Shown here piece after piece: positions 26,311 through 34,102 of a DNA stretch of 34,102 nucleotides (the stretch's first letter is position 1; every line of letters starts with the position of its first letter). Source of the DNA: Candidatus Omnitrophota bacterium (GTDB lineage Bacteria > Omnitrophota > Gorgyraeia > VGKN01). The notes beneath the pieces were generated by a model. The model was not told where the DNA came from. It ran no database searches and saw only the letters and a program-made list of their open reading frames with translations. Location: contig JAGVOB010000097.1 of the NCBI GenBank assembly GCA_020052955.1, positions 1 through 34,102 on the forward strand, in the 5' to 3' direction. The position numbers were made by a program, and so were the translations under genes.

Positions 26311-28983
26311 TTAAATCGTCGGATATTGTAACGTTGATGCGGTATCCAGATTAATCATGCCTAACTGTCTACAGTTAATACAGATATTACCAGTTTTATT
26401 ATTATAAATTCTCTTATTTGCTATATATTTCCTTGCAGTATGGTATTTTTCATTATTCCAAATATCCTTAAACGGCTGCTCTAATATGTTTCCAAAGTCA
26501 TCTTTCTCGTCCTCAACGGAACAGCAGGCTGAAATAGAGCCGTTTGAATTAACGGTTAACGCCTCCCAGGGCCAATTACAAAAAATTTCCTTGGATGGCT
26601 TAAAATATTCTGATGTAAATTCGTTTTCTATCACTGTCTTTTTGTAATTACTATACTCTTCATTTAAAGGGATCCACTCTTTATTTCCTATAAAAGCCTT
26701 CGTGATACCTACTGCATCCACGCCAATAGCCTTGCCCAATTCTTTAACGTTTTCTATCTCATGCTCATTATGCCTAAATACCAAAAATTGCCACGTTATA
26801 TGGGGGTTTTTCTTGCCAAGCTTTCTTTTTTTATCAATTAACATCTTTAGATTGTTAATAGCCTTACTGAAATCCCCTCCAACTCTATATTTAGAATACG
26901 TTTCTGGACTTGCTCCGTCAATCGAAACTATAAGCCTATCCAGCCCCGAAAGAACCAATCTTTCGGCATCTTCCTCACAAAACTCGTTTAAATTCGTATC
27001 AATCTTTGTATCCGCATTAAATTTCTTTGCATAAGTAATCATATCAAACAATTCTTTATTCAAAAAAGGTTCTCCCCAATTACAAAAATCTATATGAATA
27101 AGATAGCGCCCCAATTCATCCATTATCTTTTTGAAATCCTTAAAGGATAAAACCCTTTGTGGGCGCGAATTCCTTTGTTGGCCGGTTGGACAAAAGGGGC
27201 ATCTTAGATTACATATATTGGCAGGGTCTACGGTTAGCCAGTACGGGTAACCAAATACAGAACTGTTCCTTTTGTCAAGTTGGACGTTTATTATCATATA
27301 ATTAAGCAGCTTTTCCCAAAACCTTCTTTTAGACAGATTATCAATCATAAATTTCTGTAACTCGCCAAACTCATAATCAAATTTCGTACATAAGGATTCA
27401 TAAATATTTTCTGCTTCAGGGACGGATATTTTGTTTGAATACTCTAATTCTTTTACTGAGTTAATGGTTTTCTCTAGCGCCCCTATATTAAGGGGCAGAA
27501 ATTCGGTTGACAGGCAGGCCTTATGATAATCTTTTTTATAATTATAATAATCGTTCAGTAATACCCATTTGTCCGGTTTGTGCCTTAAAACTCCCGATGC
27601 CTCGGGAAGGCCTAAAGACAGGGCAAGGTAGCAAAACTCTTCATACCGCCTGAATCTCTCCGGATAGGTATTGACATTGTTGGCCTCCCAAAACAAAGAA
27701 TTATCTATATGTTTTATCTCGAACTCGCTGGAATTGCAGTAGAGATACGTTCCCTTGTCAATAACACAAAAAGACTGGCTAGCTAACACAGAATCCATAT
27801 TTTCTCTATTTCTTGTTAAAAACTTTAATGTTTCCTGAAAATCATCTTCAGTTTCAGATGGTATACCAAACATAAAATTTGCCTGTATCTCTATTCCCGC
27901 TTCACGCGTGTCCTTTAATACCCTCTCGGCATCGCTTATCTTAAAACGCTTGTTCATGCTGTTTATAACTCTCTGTGAACCGCTCTCTATGCCGTAACCA
28001 AGCCAGGTACAGCCGGCTCGTTTCATTTTTCCCAATAACTCTTTTGTCATCTCCGGACGTATTACAGCCTGACCTGCCCATTTTATTTTTATATTGTTCT
28101 CTATTATTAAATCACAGAACCTGGATATTGCCTTTATATCCCCGTTTAAAAGCGACCCTATAAAATAGAAATAATAAACTTTTGGGAAATTAGTAACCTG
28201 ATGCAGGATTTCTGCGAACATTCGCTCTCCGCTCATCGAGCGGAATTTCTTCCAATATTGCCACTCACTGCAAAAATGACATCTCATAAAACAGCCTCTG
28301 CTATCAAAAATCTCAAGGCGATGAGGCTCTCTATAAAGGCCTGCTTCAATATCTTCTTTAAAGTCGGAATAATCCGGGAATGGCAAGGCATCCAGATATC
28401 TCACAACCTCTCTCTCTCCGCAATCGATAATATCTCCGTTTTTACGCACGAGAAGCCCTTTGCAGGAATCCAGTTCTTTCTTAGAGTCTAATATTTTCAC
28501 TATCTCAAGTATCGTAAAATCTCCCTCGCCCAATGCTACAGCATCTATAAATTCATTTCTTGCTATATCAAAACCTCTTAATTCTCTCGAGCAGTATGGC
28601 CCCCCAAAGATTATAATCCTGTTTTTATCGAGTTCTTTTATTCTCCTGGCAACCTCTAGGCTGATTAGAAAGGAGCTAAAATGAACGGTAAAACCTATAA
28701 TCTTTGCATCTGTCTCTAAAATTTTGTTTATTTGTCCAGAAATAATTTCTTCATTTACCTTAACAAAGTCTGATATTGATTCCGTATCTGTCCAAAAAGA
28801 ATAGAAATCCTTATCATCCCACATCTTCCTGTATTCCATAGGACTTAAATGATATAGCTTGTTGTTTATATCAAAACAAAAAGCAGTATGGCCATCGCTC
28901 CTAAGCAAAGCGGAAAGCAGGGCCATGGCGTAGGGGGGGCAATCCCTTCCCCATGCGGGACACTGGACAAAAGCAACTTTCAT
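26311..28983 (-). CDS. B12-binding radical SAM fused to a radical SAM/SPASM module
   Basis: This is an 890-residue protein. Residues 1-170 form the cobalamin-binding-type domain (VAFVQCPAWG, FDINNKLYHL, IIIFGGPY) without DxHxxG. Residues 200-450 are the B12-type rSAM core with DSRGCFMRCHFC, YGIESGS and FGIPSETEDDF. The stretch 450-570 is helical and matches the same region of the protein at 22692. Residues 575-880 are an rSAM/SPASM module: CNLRCPFC near 589, NWGEPF, DTNLNE, SIDGAS, then CNWPWEA, SACCSVED, FGNI, DIWNNEKY and CINC. The first 500 residues are paralogous to those of the protein at 22692, while the C-terminal module is of another subfamily, so one front end carries different tails. 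B12-rSAM front ends are known from methyltransferases in natural-product and lipid pathways; the substrate here is unknown. Confidence 0.92.
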   Translation of the reverse strand: MKVAFVQCPAWGRDCPPYAMALLSALLRSDGHTAFCFDINNKLYHLSPMEYRKMWDDKDFYSFWTDTESISDFVKVNEEIISGQINKILETDAKIIGFTVHFSSFLISLEVARRIKELDKNRIIIFGGPYCSRELRGFDIARNEFIDAVALGEGDFTILEIVKILDSKKELDSCKGLLVRKNGDIIDCGEREVVRYLDALPFPDYSDFKEDIEAGLYREPHRLEIFDSRGCFMRCHFCSEWQYWKKFRSMSGERMFAEILHQVTNFPKVYYFYFIGSLLNGDIKAISRFCDLIIENNIKIKWAGQAVIRPEMTKELLGKMKRAGCTWLGYGIESGSQRVINSMNKRFKISDAERVLKDTREAGIEIQANFMFGIPSETEDDFQETLKFLTRNRENMDSVLASQSFCVIDKGTYLYCNSSEFEIKHIDNSLFWEANNVNTYPERFRRYEEFCYLALSLGLPEASGVLRHKPDKWVLLNDYYNYKKDYHKACLSTEFLPLNIGALEKTINSVKELEYSNKISVPEAENIYESLCTKFDYEFGELQKFMIDNLSKRRFWEKLLNYMIINVQLDKRNSSVFGYPYWLTVDPANICNLRCPFCPTGQQRNSRPQRVLSFKDFKKIMDELGRYLIHIDFCNWGEPFLNKELFDMITYAKKFNADTKIDTNLNEFCEEDAERLVLSGLDRLIVSIDGASPETYSKYRVGGDFSKAINNLKMLIDKKRKLGKKNPHITWQFLVFRHNEHEIENVKELGKAIGVDAVGITKAFIGNKEWIPLNEEYSNYKKTVIENEFTSEYFKPSKEIFCNWPWEALTVNSNGSISACCSVEDEKDDFGNILEQPFKDIWNNEKYHTARKYIANKRIYNNKTGNICINCRQLGMINLDTASTLQYPTI

Positions 28984-29030
28984 TTTCGCCGTTATTAGTA
29001 GTTATTTATTTAAATAATTAGGTAGGCTTA

Positions 29031-32000
29031 TTATCTTTCTAATATATGGCCGCTACCGTAATACTTCAGATCTTCCAAAGAAATTCCATAGCGCTTCAGA
29101 GAAATCATATTAACGTGTGAGCGTATATTGTTTACATTTCCTGCATTTAGCTTATAGCAGTTCTTACAGGTACCGTTTGAATCTTTATCAAGTTGCGAAC
29201 GCCGTAAATATTGATACGCGGGTCCGTTCCAAATTTCTTCAAAATCTTTTTGATTTAAATACCCTATATGCCCTTCCGCAAAACAACACGGCAAAACAGA
29301 GCCCTGAGTCTCAACATAGAAATATTTCCACGGATCCGAACAAATATTTTTTCCGTTCCCTTTAGACTTCCCGTTAAACTTCGGGGGAATCTGCAATCGT
29401 AGCTTATGCTTCTTTGCAATATCTTCTGCCTCCATAATCATCTCATTAACTCTAGTTTGTTTATAAAAACATGAGAGCTCAAAATGATTGGGTTTATATA
29501 TAGTCATATAGTTACAGATTACTTCATCAACGCCTAGTTTTACCGCAAATCTTACAAAATTCGGCAAATCATTGATATTTATCGAATTCATAACGAAAAT
29601 CAAGCTTATCCCGGGCATAGTATTATCCGGCCTTATAGATACTAAATTTTCTATATTCTTGACAACCTTATCAAATACATCCATGCCAGTTAATAATTTA
29701 TGCAAACTTCCGTTTGAGGCATGCAATGAGAATTGTATATTATATCTGCTTTTTGATAACCTCTCTGAAACAACGACGTTTAAGGGGATGCCGTTCGTAG
29801 TAACAATTTTGTTAACATACGACAATGATTTGTTCAAATAATCCAAAAAAATCAGAATATCCGGCATTAAAAGCAACTCGCCATAGCCGCATAAATTCAA
29901 AGCCCTAGCATAAGGCAAAACTTTACCCAGCTTCTTTTCAAAAAACTTTTGATAGATATTTAGATCAAAATGAGGGTAATTCCCATCAAGGCAGAATATG
30001 CACTTAGCATTGCATTCATAATGGGCTCCGATACCTATTATCTGAGGTCCTGAGTTTAAGATAATCTTTTTTTGGATAAATTCTGTCTCATTGGCATCTA
30101 TATTGGCCTGCTGTATCTTGTTATTATCCAAACTATCTTTTGTGTCTTTACTAATAAGAATGGTGGGCCATTCTTCCTTTTTAAATATCTCATCTATCAC
30201 GGGAAAGACTATGCAGACAAGCCAGCAATGGCATTTCGCTTCTTTAATAGCATCTCTTGTAAACCTTGCCTCTTTTGACATCCAAAGCTGATCAAAATTC
30301 TTTTTGCGTATATTTCCTATTGTTTTTTCCTTTAAAATAGGGCAAAAAGAAAGGTTCCCGAAGGGATCAAGCATTGCAAACCTAGAGCCGGCGATACACT
30401 TTTTAAAATATCTCCTTTGATTTTTTTGATATTGAATTATATTTGACCAGAAATACAGCTTTGAAAAAAGACCATCACCGCAATATCCCTCTTTAGCATT
30501 ATGCAGTATCTTTTCGATATCCTGTTCTTTTGTAATCTCGCCTAAAATAGCATACACACCTTTTTCAGCCTTTTTAAAATGGTTCTTTCCCCATATAATC
30601 TTCTTTCTTGCCTTTTTAGGAATAGCAAACTGTGCAAAAAAGTTTATACCATTGCCATCGGCAAATTTCTTTGCCTGAATCATTTGTCCTGCATTATACG
30701 GGGTAAGGGTAAAAGTTAACGAAAGATCAACTCTTGGCAATTCTTCTTTGCATCTGGCAATAGTCTCCTTTAAAGAAGAAAATGCCTTTTTTCTCCCTCT
30801 GATTCTATCGTGAGTTTTTTCTATGCCATCCAGCGAACTGCCCAGAGATATTGACTTAGGATTGCATTTTTCTATAATTTGTTTTGTCTTTTTTATAATC
30901 TCTCCGGTATTTAAACCATTTGTCAATATGCCTATGGAAGCTTGCGGCAAATGTTTAACTATAACATTGCATATATCGACAATATCTTTTCTTAAGAACG
31001 GTTCTCCTCCGGATAATACAACATTATTAACTCTTTTTAGGTAAGAAGAGTTTTCTAATAGATTTTCGATCTCTTCAACGGTAAGCTCTTTGGTTAAATC
31101 AGCTGTTCTTTTCTCATAATCCCATATATCGCACATAATACATCTACTATTACAATTATAGGTCAGCTCAATATGAAGTTCTTCAGGGCCTTCTTCAGGG
31201 CCCTGCAACTCAACTATCTTCAGCCGTTCATCTACAATTTTATTAACCTCTTCAGAGATTTTACCTAAGGACAGATTTCTCACGGTATAATGCCTTGATG
31301 GATTTGATATAATATTCAAATATAGCTCGTCTAATTTATTCGCTATATCTTTCCAGTCATATTTGTACTCTATCAACCTTCGTGCATTTTGTGCAAGCCT
31401 AAGGGATAGTTCATCATCATTTATAACATTTATTACCTTATCGGCAAATTCTTTGGGGTTATTAGCGATTAATATTTCCCTGTCAACTTTGGCGTCAATG
31501 CCCATTGCTCCATTTTGGGTAGCGACAACGGGCACCCCGCAGGCCATAGCTTCTAAAACCTTACCTTTTATCCCAGCGCTTTTTCGAATCGGGCTGACAA
31601 AAACTCTGGCATCTCTTAGGTAAGGGCGAACGTCGTCAACTGTTCCTATAATCCTGATTCCCTCGTTCCCGGATAAGGATTTAACTGCTTCGGTTGGTTC
31701 GGAACCGACAATTAAGAATTCGGCATCTTGGACTTTTTGCCTTATAAGCGGAAATATTTCTTTAACAAAGTAAATAACCGCATCTTCATTTGGGTAATGC
31801 TTATAATGCCCTATAAAAATTATCTTTTTTGATCCCCCTTTGGTATGGTTGAAAGAGAAGAAATCCACATCCACAGCGGTCTGTATCAGTTTGAAGTTAA
31901 TATCCGGATATAGACTTGTTAATAATCCGCGGTCTTGTCTGGACAGGACGATAACATTATGCAACTTCGTATACGCGTTTTTGTGAAAAGCAATTCGTTT

Positions 32001-34102
32001 TAAATATTCAAACAGATTACCCGATAGATCATAATTGTCATATTTATAATAGGATTTATCAAAAGATAAAATACTAATGTCATGTTCGGTATAAACAACA
32101 GGCGCAACCCCAATAGAATCTAGTAGATACAGCAATTCGTTCGACTCTATCTGGATAATATCAAGAGGCAAGGCTTCCTGAATCTCTTTAAACCTCTCTA
32201 TCAAATCTCTGCTATATGCATATTTATAGGTAGTTGGAAACAACGCATCCGGCAAGCTGGGTCTATATTTATAAACCGTAAATACCTCTTTAAAGACTTC
32301 TTTTAATTTCGGTATATAATCAAATTCCATCCTGTTATGTGCCAGTGTTAATAAATAGATATTATATTTATGCTTAAGGAGTTTTGCTAAATTATAAATT
32401 CTGATACTCCCTCCCCGGTTAAGGGGATAAGGCATAAACAAGCTTACAATTAGTATGTTTTTTTTGTCGCTACCTTCGGAATGTCTAAATCCATTTTTTC
32501 TAAAATTTTCGTAATAATTCATGCAATGATTAAATACCGTTTTATCATCGCGTACAATATATCTTCTCTCGTTAAACCTATGTGATAGGATAACTGGCAG
32601 CAGATTTAACGCCCAGAGAAATCCCTTCAGGAAAGAAAAACCACTTTTTTGTAAATTTTCAGGCAACAGATTAAAATGTCTTTTCAATAAGTCCCAATCA
32701 GTTATGTTTTTCCAAGTAAACGATATTTCGTTCTTTATCTCCTTGTGCCTTTCGTATGTTAAAGTGGCTTTGCCTTTGTGATACATAATACTATTCGGCT
32801 CATATATAACTTTAAGACCTCTCTTCCATGCCCTGTAAGAGATATCTATATCTTCCCAGCAATTTGGCTTATAGATTTCATCAAAACCTCCAAGCCATAT
32901 AAAATCTTTCTTTCTGAAAACCATAGCGCCACCTATGGCAAACATTGTAGGAGAAGATATATATATCTTTTCGCCTTCCGGCGTATCCGCTTCATTCCAT
33001 AAACTTATATAGCCATTTTTAAAATAGCCTATATGCATTCCCCAAAGAAAAGTTTTCCTATCCCAGCCATATAGCTTGGGTGTTACGGCAAATACATTTT
33101 CATCTTTAAAATAGTTTTTTACGGGTCCCAGAAAGCCATCCGTTACAATGATATCGTTATTGATTAACACGATAAGCTCATTTTGCGCTTCTTTAATTCC
33201 TCTATTGCAGGTAAAACCAAAACCCATATTTCGTTTGTTCCGGATTATCCTAACATGAGGAAAATTTTCTTTGACATACTCGAATGTCCCATCGGTGCTT
33301 CCATCATCTACAACTAAAACCTCATCTTCTCCTTCTCTGAATTCTTTTATAGCCATGATTGAATTCAGGCATTCTTTCAGTAAGCTTAACCCCTGCCAAC
33401 TGGGAATAACGACACTTACTTTTAAATTATCAAATTGCACAACCTCCCTGTTTGAAACCTTATTTTTCAAAAATGGCCTTAAAACCCTCCAAAGAAAACC
33501 TTCAAGTATAAATACAATGCCTATAAAAAAAAATATCAAAGTGAAGCTTATAATTGCCAAAAACAAAATACATTTAGAAATTACTTTTTTTATCATCTTC
33601 GCCTTAATTTTAAGCTGCCACAAAACTGTCCATAAGGGCCTTAATAAATATTTAAAACCTTCGGAATTATATATCCCGCCAAGTTCTTTGATTTTGCTAT
33701 CAAGTTCGCATTTAACATTACTTAATTCTTCCAATTTCTCCTTGATAAAAATGTTTTTAGCTGTAAGATTATTATTTAGATTTATAATTTCTTCCTTATG
33801 TGCTTCAAGTTGCCGGTCCTTTTCTATTAGATGGGCATCCTTTAATAAAACTTCATCAATTCTTTGTTTAAGCTGGTTGGATAAATTTATGATCTCTTTC
33901 TTATGTGTTTCAAGTTGCCGGTCCTTTTGGGCGATTTGAGAGTCTTTTGCCTTAATATCGTCAATGCTCTCCTTTAGCTGCTCGAAAAGGCTGGTGAGCT
34001 CCTCTCTCAAATAGCCTGCCTCCTGGTCTCTCTCTATAAGCTGGCCGTCCTTTATCAAAAGTTCGTCTGTTTTTTCCTCAAGCTGGTTGGATAAATTTAT
34101 GA
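29031..34102 (-). CDS. Coiled-coil, membrane-anchored GT2-GT4 glycosyltransferase fused to two radical SAM/SPASM modules, N-terminus beyond the window
   Basis: The frame is open to the right edge: the codons before the TTG at 34058 continue the coiled-coil repeat, so the true start is outside. At least 1689 residues are visible. Counting from 34058, 1-115 is a coiled coil of 35-residue repeats and 157-188 a hydrophobic segment. A GT2 glycosyltransferase lies at about 212-450 (VSVVIPSW, DDGSTDG, NND, GGFDE, WEDIDIS). A GT4 glycosyltransferase lies at about 533-905 (GGSIRIYNLAKLL, IFIGHYKHYPNED, GIKGKVLEAMACGVPVVAT). rSAM/SPASM 1 lies at about 955-1300 (CNSRCIMC near 968, LSGGEPF, SSLDG). rSAM/SPASM 2 lies at about 1330-1640 (CNAKCIFC near 1346, GYGEL for GGEP, SLHASN, LPCCFAE). 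It probably sits at the inner membrane facing the cytoplasm and couples glycan assembly to radical chemistry. That coupling is inferred from the fusion. Confidence 0.9.
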   Translation of the reverse strand, partial: INLSNQLEEKTDELLIKDGQLIERDQEAGYLREELTSLFEQLKESIDDIKAKDSQIAQKDRQLETHKKEIINLSNQLKQRIDEVLLKDAHLIEKDRQLEAHKEEIINLNNNLTAKNIFIKEKLEELSNVKCELDSKIKELGGIYNSEGFKYLLRPLWTVLWQLKIKAKMIKKVISKCILFLAIISFTLIFFFIGIVFILEGFLWRVLRPFLKNKVSNREVVQFDNLKVSVVIPSWQGLSLLKECLNSIMAIKEFREGEDEVLVVDDGSTDGTFEYVKENFPHVRIIRNKRNMGFGFTCNRGIKEAQNELIVLINNDIIVTDGFLGPVKNYFKDENVFAVTPKLYGWDRKTFLWGMHIGYFKNGYISLWNEADTPEGEKIYISSPTMFAIGGAMVFRKKDFIWLGGFDEIYKPNCWEDIDISYRAWKRGLKVIYEPNSIMYHKGKATLTYERHKEIKNEISFTWKNITDWDLLKRHFNLLPENLQKSGFSFLKGFLWALNLLPVILSHRFNERRYIVRDDKTVFNHCMNYYENFRKNGFRHSEGSDKKNILIVSLFMPYPLNRGGSIRIYNLAKLLKHKYNIYLLTLAHNRMEFDYIPKLKEVFKEVFTVYKYRPSLPDALFPTTYKYAYSRDLIERFKEIQEALPLDIIQIESNELLYLLDSIGVAPVVYTEHDISILSFDKSYYKYDNYDLSGNLFEYLKRIAFHKNAYTKLHNVIVLSRQDRGLLTSLYPDINFKLIQTAVDVDFFSFNHTKGGSKKIIFIGHYKHYPNEDAVIYFVKEIFPLIRQKVQDAEFLIVGSEPTEAVKSLSGNEGIRIIGTVDDVRPYLRDARVFVSPIRKSAGIKGKVLEAMACGVPVVATQNGAMGIDAKVDREILIANNPKEFADKVINVINDDELSLRLAQNARRLIEYKYDWKDIANKLDELYLNIISNPSRHYTVRNLSLGKISEEVNKIVDERLKIVELQGPEEGPEELHIELTYNCNSRCIMCDIWDYEKRTADLTKELTVEEIENLLENSSYLKRVNNVVLSGGEPFLRKDIVDICNVIVKHLPQASIGILTNGLNTGEIIKKTKQIIEKCNPKSISLGSSLDGIEKTHDRIRGRKKAFSSLKETIARCKEELPRVDLSLTFTLTPYNAGQMIQAKKFADGNGINFFAQFAIPKKARKKIIWGKNHFKKAEKGVYAILGEITKEQDIEKILHNAKEGYCGDGLFSKLYFWSNIIQYQKNQRRYFKKCIAGSRFAMLDPFGNLSFCPILKEKTIGNIRKKNFDQLWMSKEARFTRDAIKEAKCHCWLVCIVFPVIDEIFKKEEWPTILISKDTKDSLDNNKIQQANIDANETEFIQKKIILNSGPQIIGIGAHYECNAKCIFCLDGNYPHFDLNIYQKFFEKKLGKVLPYARALNLCGYGELLLMPDILIFLDYLNKSLSYVNKIVTTNGIPLNVVVSERLSKSRYNIQFSLHASNGSLHKLLTGMDVFDKVVKNIENLVSIRPDNTMPGISLIFVMNSININDLPNFVRFAVKLGVDEVICNYMTIYKPNHFELSCFYKQTRVNEMIMEAEDIAKKHKLRLQIPPKFNGKSKGNGKNICSDPWKYFYVETQGSVLPCCFAEGHIGYLNQKDFEEIWNGPAYQYLRRSQLDKDSNGTCKNCYKLNAGNVNNIRSHVNMISLKRYGISLEDLKYYGSGHILER
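33681..34100 (-). repeat. 105-bp in-frame tandem repeat (35-residue coiled-coil units), at least four copies
   Basis: Units lie at 34100-33996, 33995-33891, 33890-33786 and 33785-33681. Each encodes exactly 35 residues, or five heptads. Shared parts are INLSNQL at the unit start (degenerate in the second copy), KD or KDxQL in the middle, and EKDRQLExHKxEI at the end of units 2 and 3. At the DNA level AGCTGGTTGGATAAATTTATGA (plus-strand reading) recurs at 33871 and 34081, exactly 210 bases apart. The fourth copy has diverged. More copies probably lie beyond the right edge. The repeat is part of the giant coding region and probably forms an oligomerising rod. Confidence 0.8.

Noticed and set aside
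33271-33939. A 222-codon plus-strand open frame
   Set aside because: It is the mirror of the coiled-coil and membrane part of the giant minus-strand gene. Its Ser/Leu-rich sequence is typical of an antisense shadow, and all motifs are in the other strand. The same holds for the other plus-strand frames in the window.
34056-34058. TTG as the start of the giant gene
   Set aside because: The 14 codons before it continue the 35-residue coiled-coil repeat in frame to the window edge, and no ribosome site precedes it. The gene starts outside.
1-34102. CRISPR arrays, insertion sequences, tRNA or rRNA genes
   Set aside because: I saw no spaced direct repeats, transposase motifs, terminal inverted repeats, or cloverleaf or rRNA signatures on either strand.

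Overview
The window is AT-rich bacterial DNA, and every gene I can support lies on the minus strand, so it is read from right to left. It is almost entirely radical SAM (rSAM) enzymes. I count about 25 rSAM cores (CxxxCxxC clusters) in 16 genes, one of them frameshifted. Nothing identifies the host directly: there is no rRNA, tRNA or housekeeping gene. The low GC, the TPR-rSAM-SPASM fusions and the glycosyltransferase-rSAM fusion fit an uncultivated Gram-negative-type bacterium. Candidatus Omnitrophota is my best guess, but only a guess.

Layout, in the direction of transcription. (1) 34102-29031: a giant protein with its N-terminus beyond the right edge. It has a coiled coil of 35-residue repeats, a membrane segment, a GT2 and a GT4 glycosyltransferase, and two rSAM/SPASM modules. 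(2) 28983-22692: two large proteins with an N-terminal cobalamin-binding-type domain and a B12-type rSAM core, followed by one or two further rSAM modules. (3) 22680-15039: 'family B', six genes with eight rSAM modules. They share F/W-x-W-x(4)-C-N-Y-x-C-x-Y-C, a TNLS or TNAS motif, an FHP motif and a C-terminal Cys-Pro-Cys site. One protein carries three modules in tandem and one has TPR repeats. (4) 14926-1: 'family A', ten rSAM/SPASM paralogues. Six carry TPR repeats, one is frameshifted, and the last runs off the left edge.

Most genes overlap by 4 to 11 bases or are separated by fewer than 50, which suggests one or a few long operons. The only larger gaps are at 2255-2354, 3511-3599, 9934-10123 and 14927-15038. 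None holds a convincing promoter, terminator, RNA gene or precursor peptide, and no gene-free stretch exceeds 300 bases.

How the genes work together is inference. The glycosyltransferase fusion at the head of the array suggests the rSAM enzymes act on a surface glycan, a glycolipid or a glycosylated peptide. The B12-rSAM modules could add methyl groups. The TPR repeats could bind substrates, carrier proteins or one another. No substrate gene, transporter or peptidase is in the window, so a ribosomally made peptide encoded elsewhere is equally possible. The striking point is how many related rSAM modules have been amplified, fused and reshuffled in one place.
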